Below, one piece after another: positions 1 through 6,717 of a stretch of 38,867 bases of DNA (the first letter of the stretch is position 1; every line of letters begins with the position of its first letter). A program made the position numbers and the translations under genes. The notes under the pieces were generated by a model. It had not been told where the DNA came from and did not search any database. It saw only the letters and a list, made by a program, of their open reading frames with translations. The DNA lies in NCBI GenBank assembly GCA_947258875.1, contig CAMYKB010000005.1:116643-155509 (forward strand). Reading direction: 5' to 3'. The stretch is from an uncultured Gammaproteobacteria bacterium. GTDB taxonomy: Bacteria; Pseudomonadota; Gammaproteobacteria; CAMYKB01.

Positions 1-1878
1 GCTGATCTTCGATCAATAGAAGCCCACGCCCAGGCTGTACTCAATACCGCCGTGGATGGCATTATCAGCATTAATACACAGGGCCTCATCCAATCCATCA
101 ATCCAGCCGCCGAACGGATGTTTGGATATAATCAGGATGAAGTCATCGGACAAAATGTCAATATCTTCATGCCCACCTCTTATAGAGAAGAGCACAACAG
201 CTATATCCAGAAATATCTAAAAACCGGCCACAAAAAAATTATCGGCATCGGTCGTGAAGTGACCGGTAAACGTAAAGACGGTACCACCTTCCCTATGGAA
301 CTGGCGGTCAGTGAAGTTATCGTAGACCAGAAACGAAGTTTCACCGGCATCGTTCGTGATATCAGCAACTACAAACGCGTGGAGGAAGAATTACGCAAGA
401 ATCACGAGCGCTTGCACAGCTACTTTGATCTTGGATTGATCGGTATTGCCATCGCCTCACCGGATAAGAGATGGGTGGATGTCAATGACCGACTGTGTGA
501 AATGCTGGGTTATACGCAAGAGGAATTATTACATCAGTCCTGGCTCGAACTAACACATCCTGATGACGTGCCATCTAATGTCTCACAGTTTGACAAAGTG
601 TTGGCCGGTGAACTTGATGGTTATACTCAGAATAAACGCTTCCTCCGTAAAGACGGCAGCATCATTTATGTCAGTATCTCGGTCAAAGGTATGCGCCGTA
701 AAGATGGCACTGTTGATCATTTCATGGCATTTTTTGAAGACATTACCGACCGTAAACTGGCAAAGGAACAACTTCGCCAACGTGAAGAGCAACTTCGCCT
801 CACGCTAGATAATGCGCCTCTGGCTATCTTCGCCTGTGATCTGGAAGGGTATTTTCTGCGTGCCAACCGCTCAGCCTGCGAAATTTTAGGCTACACCGAA
901 ACCGAACTGTTACAGATGTCCTTTAGAGAGATCACACACCCGGATGACCTGCCCAAGAGTGCCGCATTCCTACAAAACATGCTAAGTAGTGAGACTGAGG
1001 ACCTGGTCATGGAGAGACGCTATATCCACAAGGATGGCTCCATCATCCATGGCATCCTACATACCAGTGTGGTTCATGATGCCAACCAACAACCTATCAT
1101 GCTCATTGCCCAAGTCGAGGATCGCACCCAACAACTGGAGATGGAACAGGAGGTTCGTGAGCAACGTGAAAGACTTGCCCACGTGGCACGCCTAAACACC
1201 ATGGGTGAAATGGCTACAGGCATCGCACATGAAATCAATCAACCCTTAACGGCGATAGCTACCTATGCACAGGCCTGTCAACGACTGATGACTGCTGGTT
1301 CCGATGAGCGCGAAGATATACTGGAAAGCCTGCAGCAAATCGATATTCAGGCCCAGCGCGCCGGCGAGGTGATTCGCCGCCTTCGCGCCATGGTCAAAAA
1401 GCGTGATAGTCAACAGGAAGAAATTGATCCCAACACGCTAATCGCTGATATTGTGCACTTGGCGGAGGTAGACGCACGCCTGCATGATATTGATATCAAA
1501 CTAGATCTCAGTCCTGGTCTTCCAAAAATCACCATTGACCCGGTGCAGATCCAACAAGTCGTACTGAATCTTATACGTAATGGTATGGAAGCCATGCAGA
1601 ATCAAAAAATTGCAAATAGTCATGTTTCGGTACGCACCTGGTATCAGGAGCCCGATGCGGTATACATCGCTGTCAGTGATCGGGGGGATGGTTTGACTAA
1701 AAAGATGCAGAAACATATCTTTGACCCCTTCTTTACCACTAAAAAATCCGGGATGGGCATGGGACTGTCGATCTGCCGTTCTATTGTAACCGCGCACGGT
1801 GGCAAGCTCGAATACGAAACTAATAATTACGGTGGCGCAACATTCAAGTTCAGTCTGCCAACAAGCATAGAGAATTAA
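1..1878 (+). CDS. fixL: FixL-like multi-PAS sensor histidine kinase (5' partial)
   Basis: The frame is open from base 1, so the gene starts outside the window; an internal GTG at 52 is not a likely start. Codons about 10-120 form a PAS domain closely matching the FixL haem PAS. A His at codon 65 lies in the R-x-x-H-x-x-Y-I context, and an Arg at codon 85 lies in GIGREVTGKRKDG. These match the haem-ligand His and distal Arg of rhizobial FixL, with the same spacing of 20. Two further PAS domains follow (about 130-245 and 255-375). A HisKA domain carries the phospho-acceptor His410 in GIAHEINQP. The HATPase domain has the N box (NLIRNGMEAM), G1 box (DRGDGL) and F/G2 boxes (FDPFFTTKKSGMGMGLS). 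There are no transmembrane segments in the visible part, so it may be soluble. The stop is one base before the FixJ-like start, so the two are surely co-translated. Haem binding is inferred from the motif. Confidence 0.9.
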   Translation, partial: ADLRSIEAHAQAVLNTAVDGIISINTQGLIQSINPAAERMFGYNQDEVIGQNVNIFMPTSYREEHNSYIQKYLKTGHKKIIGIGREVTGKRKDGTTFPMELAVSEVIVDQKRSFTGIVRDISNYKRVEEELRKNHERLHSYFDLGLIGIAIASPDKRWVDVNDRLCEMLGYTQEELLHQSWLELTHPDDVPSNVSQFDKVLAGELDGYTQNKRFLRKDGSIIYVSISVKGMRRKDGTVDHFMAFFEDITDRKLAKEQLRQREEQLRLTLDNAPLAIFACDLEGYFLRANRSACEILGYTETELLQMSFREITHPDDLPKSAAFLQNMLSSETEDLVMERRYIHKDGSIIHGILHTSVVHDANQQPIMLIAQVEDRTQQLEMEQEVREQRERLAHVARLNTMGEMATGIAHEINQPLTAIATYAQACQRLMTAGSDEREDILESLQQIDIQAQRAGEVIRRLRAMVKKRDSQQEEIDPNTLIADIVHLAEVDARLHDIDIKLDLSPGLPKITIDPVQIQQVVLNLIRNGMEAMQNQKIANSHVSVRTWYQEPDAVYIAVSDRGDGLTKKMQKHIFDPFFTTKKSGMGMGLSICRSIVTAHGGKLEYETNNYGGATFKFSLPTSIEN

Positions 1879-1879
1879 T

Positions 1880-2497
1880 ATGTCTGAATTGCAACAAACG
1901 GTATTCGTAGTTGATGACGACGATGCGGTACGCAATGCCTTGCGTATGTTAATGAAATCAGTCGGACTTGAATGTGAAGGCTTTGCGTCCGCCAGAAAAT
2001 TCCTGGAGTCTTATGATCCGGAACGTACCGGTTGCCTGGTACTCGACATCCGTATGCCAGGCATGAGTGGCCTCGAGTTACAGGAAAAACTCGTAGAACA
2101 ACACTCCCTGCTGCCGATTATTTTTATCACGGGACATGGTGATGTGCCAATGGCCGTTCAGGCGATACAGCATGGTGCCGTCGACTTTATACAAAAGCCT
2201 TTCCGTGATCAGGACCTGCTCGACCGCATTAATAAAGCGCTGGAACTCGATAACGCCAATCGGGAAAAGCTTGGTGAACGTGACGTGATACAAAAACGGA
2301 TCGAATCCCTGACCCAACGGGAACGTGAGGTCCTGGATATGGTTATTGATGGCTGTGCCAACAAGGTTATGGCGATTGACATGAATGTCAGTCAGCGAAC
2401 CATCGAAATTCATCGCGCCAAGATGATGGAAAAGATGCAGGCCAGCTCAGTGGCCCATCTGGTGCGCATGGTCATACCTACCTTGCAGGAAGACTAA
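1880..2497 (+). CDS. fixJ: FixJ/NarL-family response regulator
   Basis: This 205-residue regulator is the evident partner of the preceding kinase, starting one base after its stop. The N-terminal receiver (about 6-122) has the acidic pair Asp12/Asp13, phospho-acceptor Asp56 in VLDIRMPG, Thr84 and Lys106 in IQKPF, so it is complete. The C-terminal LuxR-type helix-turn-helix (about 140-200) contains LTQREREVLDM and the SQRTIEIHRAKMMEKM recognition region. Length and architecture match FixJ. In rhizobia FixJ~P activates fixK and nif genes. Here the target is unknown; given the FNR/FixK-type boxes in the window, an unseen fixK/fnr homologue is one candidate. Confidence 0.93.
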   Translation: MSELQQTVFVVDDDDAVRNALRMLMKSVGLECEGFASARKFLESYDPERTGCLVLDIRMPGMSGLELQEKLVEQHSLLPIIFITGHGDVPMAVQAIQHGAVDFIQKPFRDQDLLDRINKALELDNANREKLGERDVIQKRIESLTQREREVLDMVIDGCANKVMAIDMNVSQRTIEIHRAKMMEKMQASSVAHLVRMVIPTLQED

Positions 2498-2683
2498 ACC
2501 TGCTGTCCAGATCGAATTCGGAATGCGATTCCAGACTAGGTATATTCCCTTATTTTCTATCACCCATTCCTGACGGATACTTCATGTTGTGATCCGTTTA
2601 TCAGGGTTGTTAGCGAGTACAGCGCACGGACAAACCTGGCTATCGGGACAAAATTTCTTTAAATTCAATATAATAGGGACCAC

Positions 2684-3121
2684 GTGTCAATAACTCCTCT
2701 ATGCAGCACTAGTATGAAAGCGCGAACTGCTACATACAGACCGTCGGCTAAGGTTGAGGCATATGTTTACGTTATCGATTCTGACGCAAACTCACGACGG
2801 AATATTGTCGGTCTGGTATCTCACATGAATATTGAGGTTTCGGAATTTGATTCAGCAGAGGCTTTCCTCAGCCAGCCCGCACCTCACGAGGCATCCTGCC
2901 TGATCTGCGAAACAAACTTACCCGGCATGACTGGTCTTGAACTTCTGCACACCTTAAAGCGGGAGCGTCGCACCCTCCCAACTATATTTATGTCCAGCGA
3001 GTCCGATGTCGAACTTGCTGTACGTGCAATGAAAGCCGGTGCAATTGATTTCATCGAAAAACCCTTTTTCGGGCGCCTTCTGATGACACGCATTCACGAT
3101 GTACTGGGAGTCACCCACTAG
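2684..3121 (+). CDS. Orphan receiver-only protein with degenerate phosphorylation site
   Basis: This 145-residue protein consists of an approximately 20-residue leader and one receiver domain of FixJ type, with no output domain. Aligned by eye to the preceding FixJ, the phospho-acceptor Asp56 is replaced by Glu76 (CLICETNLPG against CLVLDIRMPG). The second acidic-pocket residue is Ser33 instead of Asp. The conserved Ser/Thr (Ser104) and Lys (Lys126, IEKPF) are retained. It is probably not phosphorylated normally, and the Glu may mimic the phosphorylated state. The GTG start at 2684 is taken; an ATG at 2714 is an alternative and neither has a strong ribosome binding site. It lies 186 bases after FixJ and is followed by a terminator. 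Confidence 0.82.
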   Translation: MSITPLCSTSMKARTATYRPSAKVEAYVYVIDSDANSRRNIVGLVSHMNIEVSEFDSAEAFLSQPAPHEASCLICETNLPGMTGLELLHTLKRERRTLPTIFMSSESDVELAVRAMKAGAIDFIEKPFFGRLLMTRIHDVLGVTH

Positions 3122-3244
3122 CCGAGCATCAATTACTCGGAAGTTCCCTAAGTATTAACCGAAGCAGCGTAGGTACAACTGCGAATTAACATCTAACAAG
3201 TATATGGCATTATAACACTGCAACAACTCTCCTCCCCCTAGTTC

Positions 3245-3278
3245 GCCGCGCCATTCCCCCAAAGCGCGGCATTTTTTT
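3245..3278 (+). terminator. Rho-independent terminator
   Basis: A perfect 7-bp GC-only stem, GCCGCGC (3245-3251) and GCGCGGC (3264-3270), encloses a 12-base loop and is followed by A then seven T. It would end the transcript of the two-component/receiver genes and insulates the 3497 gene. Confidence 0.85.
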
Positions 3279-3377
3279 GATACGGACTCAGGCGTATTTA
3301 CAATCACCTATCAATTGCAAAACCGATCACAAATTGCATCATCAGTGAAGCCTTATCCGACGATTAGAGAACCTGTT

Positions 3378-3391
3378 TTGACACAGGTCAA
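3378..3391. promoter_or_regulatory. FNR/ANR/FixK-type box upstream of exported small protein
   Basis: TTGACACAGGTCAA is a symmetric TTGAC-N4-GTCAA site centred at 3384.5. A TACTTT/TAATAC -10-like sequence lies at 3410-3418, giving a predicted start of transcription about 38-41 bases after the box centre. The next start codon is at 3497. Confidence 0.7.
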
Positions 3392-3496
3392 CCATGATCA
3401 TTCAGCTGATAATACTTTACAACAAGGACTCATTAGCCCAGCTGAGCCCTGCCCTTCGTTACAGTCCACCCCGTTTACTTATACGGAGATTTACTC

Positions 3497-3811
3497 ATGA
3501 AAAAATACCTGTTACTCCTGCTGACAACAGCTGTGTTCATGTCAGGTGGTATCCAGACCGCTTCCGCAGCAGACACTGATGATTTTGTGTATGGCCGCCA
3601 ACTCATGACACAAGAAGAACTCACCGAACATCGTAGCAAAATGCGTAACCTGAAAACCGAGGAAGAGCGGGAACAATACCGTATGCAACATCATGAAATG
3701 ATGAAAATGCGTGCCCAGGAAAAAGGTGTAAGCCTACCCGAAGAACCTATGCCACAGGGCATGGGCCGGGGTATGGGACAGGGAGGCGGTCCGGGAGGTG
3801 GCCGTCCATAA
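3497..3811 (+). CDS. Small exported Met/Gly-rich protein
   Basis: This 104-residue protein has a clear Sec signal peptide (KK, then a Leu-rich core, probable cleavage after Ala-Ser-Ala near residue 24). The mature part is charged and helical, rich in Met, Glu, Arg and His (residues about 34-75, including HHEMMKMRAQEKGVSLP). The tail is low-complexity Gly/Met/Pro. I recognise the pattern from unnamed small exported proteins of proteobacteria but cannot assign a function; Met and His could bind metal (speculative). A GGAG-like ribosome binding site lies 8-11 bases before the ATG. It is a single-gene unit between a FNR-type box and a strong downstream hairpin. Confidence 0.82.
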   Translation: MKKYLLLLLTTAVFMSGGIQTASAADTDDFVYGRQLMTQEELTEHRSKMRNLKTEEEREQYRMQHHEMMKMRAQEKGVSLPEEPMPQGMGRGMGQGGGPGGGRP

Positions 3812-3822
3812 CGCCAATATCA

Positions 3823-3851
3823 CTTGCGGGTGAGCCTCACTCACCCGCAAG
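3823..3851 (+). terminator. Strong hairpin after exported-protein gene
   Basis: A perfect 12-bp stem (3823-3834 with 3840-3851) has a 5-base loop and starts 12 bases after the stop codon. It has no good T tract, so it may be a terminator assisted by other factors or an mRNA 3'-end stabiliser. Confidence 0.55.
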
Positions 3852-3941
3852 CACTACTCATCATTTCCCGTAGTACACTCGCCTAAACAAGGGCTTCCAA
3901 AGGTATTCCGTACGCCTGCAGACGTGCATCACAGCTGTTTC

Positions 3942-3955
3942 TTGACATGGATCAA
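3942..3955. promoter_or_regulatory. FNR/ANR/FixK-type box upstream of CBS gene
   Basis: TTGACATGGATCAA is centred at 3948.5. A TATAAG hexamer at 3983-3988 is a possible -10, placing the box centre about 42-46 bases upstream of transcription start. It precedes the CBS/Host_attach genes at 4079. Confidence 0.72.
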
Positions 3956-4078
3956 CATGATATTAAGCTCTGGCACTATCGTTATAAGCGGTGGTTCACG
4001 ACAGTATCTGCCCATCTTCGCGCAACTGCCAACACCATAATTGGATTGAATCGGATGCAGATGAAGAGAAAATAAGAT

Positions 4079-4534
4079 ATGACAGTTGGAGAGTTCTGTA
4101 ATCGAGAAGTAATAACCACCTCCAAAGACGCTTCATTAATAGCAGTCTCCAAACTCATGCGCGACTATAATATTGGTAGTGTCGTTATTGTAGAATCGAA
4201 GCAAGACACGATAGTACCTATCGGGATAATCACTGACAGAGACATCGTTTATGAGGTGCTTGCGCTTGATATACCTATTGATTCCCCATGCGTAAATGAC
4301 ATCATGAGTTATGAAATGGTCATTGCCAGAGAACAGGACGGCCTCTGGGAGTCCATACAGCGTATGCGCTCCAGGGGGGTACGCCGCATGCCAGTAGTCG
4401 ATGACAAGGGATCGCTGGTCGGAATCATCAGCGTTGATGACCTGCTTGAGCTCTTGAGCGATGAACTCAGTAATCTCTCACAATTGATTACCAGGGAACT
4501 GAATGATACACAACCACAAAAAATACCCCTATGA
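4079..4534 (+). CDS. CBS-domain pair protein
   Basis: This 151-residue protein is made almost entirely of two CBS motifs (about residues 7-65 and 78-135). Each shows the typical pattern of a basic/hydrophobic strand followed by G-I-I-[ST]-[VT]-D-[RD]-D (GIITDRDIV and GIISVDDLLEL). Such stand-alone pairs bind adenine nucleotides (AMP, ATP, NAD-like) as energy sensors; the ligand here is not determined. It is the first gene of a probable operon with the Host_attach protein, and a FNR-type box lies 124 bases upstream. Stand-alone CBS pairs (for example Hrp1 of M. tuberculosis) are known hypoxia-induced proteins. Confidence 0.9.
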   Translation: MTVGEFCNREVITTSKDASLIAVSKLMRDYNIGSVVIVESKQDTIVPIGIITDRDIVYEVLALDIPIDSPCVNDIMSYEMVIAREQDGLWESIQRMRSRGVRRMPVVDDKGSLVGIISVDDLLELLSDELSNLSQLITRELNDTQPQKIPL

Positions 4535-4585
4535 ATGTTAGCAGAGTATGATGGATTACTAACAGCAATCAGGAGTCATGACACC

Positions 4586-5032
4586 ATGGCCAGCACCTGG
4601 GTACTCATAGCAGATAACACCCGCGCAAGATTATTTCTTGCTTCAAATAGACTGTCTCCTCTACAAGAAATAAATACCCTGGTACACCCCGAAGCCCGCC
4701 TCCATGAACAAGAGCTGACCAGCGACCTGCCTGGCCGGTCTTACAAAGGAGATGGCTCCGGCCGTCACGGTATGGCAGATACCACCGAACCTAAACGCCA
4801 GGAAGCAATTAATTTTGCCAGGGAAATTTCCAATCACCTGGAAGAGGCGCGCAAAAAAGGCGAGCTGAAACAACTGATCATCATTGCCGCACCCATGCTA
4901 TTGGGTCTGCTGCGTGAACAACTCAGCAATACCACCCGCAAACTCATAACTATGGAACTCGATAAAAATATCACACAACTCAAGCCTGATGAAATACGCC
5001 GTCATTTGCCTGACCGTTTACCTATATTATGA
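4586..5032 (+). CDS. Host_attach/baeRF-like family protein
   Basis: A 148-residue protein of the family annotated as 'protein required for attachment to host cells'. Visible hallmarks are the start TWVLIADNTRARLF, a central GRHGM-x-D-x-T-x-P-K-R-Q segment, and a later RKLITMELDKN. The frame is open from an ATG at 4535, directly after the CBS stop, but the family begins at Met 4586. An AGGAG at 4571-4575 sits 10 bases before it, so 4586 is chosen. The fold is related to release-factor/archaeal eRF1-like domains; the attachment role comes from one plant-associated bacterium and should not be taken literally here. Probably co-transcribed with the CBS gene. Confidence 0.88.
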   Translation: MASTWVLIADNTRARLFLASNRLSPLQEINTLVHPEARLHEQELTSDLPGRSYKGDGSGRHGMADTTEPKRQEAINFAREISNHLEEARKKGELKQLIIIAAPMLLGLLREQLSNTTRKLITMELDKNITQLKPDEIRRHLPDRLPIL

Positions 5033-5110
5033 AAATATTATTTTGTATGAACTTACAGCTAGGCAAAAATTTCTTCAAATAATAGCCCTAGCAGGATCGG
5101 AGTTTAAGGC

Positions 5111-5551
5111 ATGACCAGCTATGAACATATTCTAACGGCAGTAGACCTGTCCCCGGCCGCTGAGTCAGTCATTAAACAGGCCAAGGAACTCGCTGATTTA
5201 TATGCTGCAGATCTGAGAATTATTCATGTCGTAGAGTACCAACCACCAATAGGTATCGATTTTGATCCAATACCTGCGCCAGACTGGTTGCTCGATGAAA
5301 AACAACTTGTTACCAACAGCACTAAATCACTCGCCAAGTTACTGGACAAACTTGATTTGAGTAACATACCTACAACTATCATCGCTGGTACGCCCAAACA
5401 CGAAATCCTCAAAGAAGCCAAGCAACGAAATATTCAGCTACTTGTTGTCGGCTCGCATGGGCGACATGGTATTGGCCGCCTGCTGGGATCGACTGCAGAT
5501 GCACTATTGCATAATGCACCCTGCGACGTGCTTGCCGTAAGAATCACCTAG
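5111..5551 (+). CDS. Universal stress protein, UspA family
   Basis: This 146-residue single-domain Usp starts with the typical HILTAVDLSPAAE strand and adenosine-binding Asp. It ends with the ATP-binding signature G-S-H-G-R-H-G-x5-G-S-T followed by the DVLAVR strand, so it belongs to the ATP-binding class. A CGGAG ribosome binding site precedes the ATG. The gap to the Host_attach gene is 78 bases with no FNR box of its own, so it may be read from the box at 3942. Cytoplasmic stress or survival role by family. Confidence 0.92.
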   Translation: MTSYEHILTAVDLSPAAESVIKQAKELADLYAADLRIIHVVEYQPPIGIDFDPIPAPDWLLDEKQLVTNSTKSLAKLLDKLDLSNIPTTIIAGTPKHEILKEAKQRNIQLLVVGSHGRHGIGRLLGSTADALLHNAPCDVLAVRIT

Positions 5552-5590
5552 GCCCTGTTCTACACCTTCCCGTAGGTCCTGAAGCGCTGA

Positions 5591-5806
5591 TCAGACCCTT
5601 GCTGTCTCATATGAGTTTTGCGGAACCTCTGGTGGATACTGCGCCGGCACCTCGACGGGCGATGCCGGCGTTGTTTCAGGTGGCCCTTGGGGTGGAACAC
5701 CGGGTGGCACTTCCTGTGGCGGCTCCTCGGGTGGATTACCGGGTGGTATTTCCGGTTCTCCCAAGTGGCGTTTTAAATCAATCACTGCATATTGATTTCT
5801 CATCAT
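5591..5806 (-). CDS. Possible proline-rich microprotein
   Basis: A 71-residue frame on the minus strand. After an N-terminus of about 16 residues (MMRNQYAVIDLKRHLG) it becomes a run of P-P-E/P-x-V-P-P repeats up to residue 62. Short PPE/PPx-repeat proteins of this kind occur in many gammaproteobacteria, with no known role. Supporting points are the dyadic Met-Met start, the start lying 68 bases from a FNR-type box shared with the divergent membrane-protein gene, and the absence of any other gene in this 395-base gap. Against it are a weak ribosome binding site and low complexity. The GC-rich repeat could also just be hairpin DNA after the Usp gene. Confidence 0.45.
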   Translation of the reverse strand: MMRNQYAVIDLKRHLGEPEIPPGNPPEEPPQEVPPGVPPQGPPETTPASPVEVPAQYPPEVPQNSYETARV

Positions 5807-5840
5807 TCCGGCACCCCGTATTGTGCTTCTGGGACCTCTG

Positions 5841-5854
5841 CATAAAGCTTTATG
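5841..5854. repeat. 14-bp perfect palindrome
   Basis: CATAAAGCTTTATG is a perfect 14-bp dyad lying between the Pro-rich frame and the FNR-type box at 5874. It overlaps where a leftward -10 would fall, so it could be an operator or part of a minus-strand promoter. Confidence 0.4.
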
Positions 5855-5873
5855 CTATGTGCAGTGCAAGGCC

Positions 5874-5887
5874 TTGACCCATATCAA
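5874..5887. promoter_or_regulatory. FNR/ANR/FixK-type box, envelope/glycan operon
   Basis: TTGACCCATATCAA is centred at 5880.5. TCTAATAT at 5911-5918 supplies a -10 at the right distance (predicted transcription start about 42-45 bases after the centre). It lies 60 bases before the VTT-protein start and also between that gene and the divergent Pro-rich frame. Confidence 0.72.
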
Positions 5888-5946
5888 AGAAATGACAGTG
5901 GAGTGAATGTTCTAATATTAAAAGATAGCGCGACAGAAGCAATTCG

Positions 5947-6666
5947 ATGGAGGGATCACCCATACCGGAATACGCTTCGGCAGGACGTTACCTCCTGCTC
6001 TCCCTCCTCGCAGTGGCCGCCATTATTGCTGCACTTCTCTATTTCGATACCGAAAAATACATACTCACCCTGTTCGCGTGGATGGAAACCCTGGGCTACT
6101 GGGGACCTGTATTATTCATTTTCATCGATACACTCATTGTGGTGTTCATCTTGCCAGGCGTCATGTTCACCCTTGGTGCAGGCTTCTTGTTCGGCCCACT
6201 TATGGGATCACTGTATGTGATGCTCGCCACCACACTGGGCGGCACTATAGCTTTTCTCATCGCGCGCTACTTGTTTAGCAAACGTACGAGTGAATATTTA
6301 CTACGCCACGAGAAGTTAAATATTATTAGTGATGAATTTACCCAGGAAGGCTGGAAAATAATATTATTGACGCGCCTGATCCCCTTTTTCCCTTTCAAAC
6401 TTTCGAACTACTTTTTTGGGGTGACGCGTTTTTCATTACAACATTATATTGTTGGCACTTTTGTCGGCATCATCCCGATCACATTTTTCAATGTCTACAT
6501 GGGATCGCTGGCTGCGGATCTGACGACAATAGGCCTGAGCAGGACACAAATCACGCCATTTCAATGGTTGATCTATGCGCTTGGATTAATTGTGACCATT
6601 ATCACCATAACTTACATCACGATACATGCACGCAAGGCCTTAAATAAATATCTCATTAACGATTAA
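5947..6666 (+). CDS. TVP38/TMEM64 (VTT/DedA-like) membrane protein
   Basis: A 239-residue inner-membrane protein. After a hydrophobic first helix (about 14-33), the VTT core is visible: a hydrophobic re-entrant segment with FILPGVMFTLGAGFLFGP (about 67-85), G-G-T-I-A-F-L-I-A-R-Y, and R-L-I-P-F-F-P-F-K-L-S-N-Y-F-F-G-V-T (about 141-158). Two C-terminal helices follow. The family is related to DedA and eukaryotic TMEM41/VMP1 lipid scramblases, so a phospholipid or lipid-carrier transport role is plausible. It is the first gene of a unit that continues after 51 bases into the glycosidase-like gene. No strong ribosome binding site is seen. Confidence 0.88.
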   Translation: MEGSPIPEYASAGRYLLLSLLAVAAIIAALLYFDTEKYILTLFAWMETLGYWGPVLFIFIDTLIVVFILPGVMFTLGAGFLFGPLMGSLYVMLATTLGGTIAFLIARYLFSKRTSEYLLRHEKLNIISDEFTQEGWKIILLTRLIPFFPFKLSNYFFGVTRFSLQHYIVGTFVGIIPITFFNVYMGSLAADLTTIGLSRTQITPFQWLIYALGLIVTIITITYITIHARKALNKYLIND

Positions 6667-6717
6667 ACCTGCTATATGGATTTATATCAGGAACATTAAT
6701 TACGGTGGAAACGAATC

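Larger units (their letters stand above)
3122..3496. other. Intergenic region with terminator and FNR box
   Basis: This 375-base stretch has no convincing gene. It holds a weak hairpin directly after the receiver gene (CCGAG 3122-3126 with CTCGG 3136-3140, no T tract), a clear intrinsic terminator at 3245-3278, and an FNR-type box at 3378-3391. A short open frame crossing it (3315-3500) has no ribosome binding site or recognisable protein character. Confidence 0.6.

Noticed and set aside
1501-1935. 144-residue minus-strand frame across the kinase/FixJ junction
   Set aside because: It lies antisense to clearly coding HATPase and receiver sequence and shows no protein family features.
3971-3985. 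Possible sigma-54 promoter (TGGCAC-N5-TTAT) before the CBS gene
   Set aside because: The -12 element lacks the TTGC core, and the FNR-type box with TATAAG explains the region better.
5599-5877. Plus-strand frame opposite the Pro-rich frame
   Set aside because: Its composition is a mirror of the GC-rich repeat and it has no ribosome binding site; the minus-strand frame is the better candidate.
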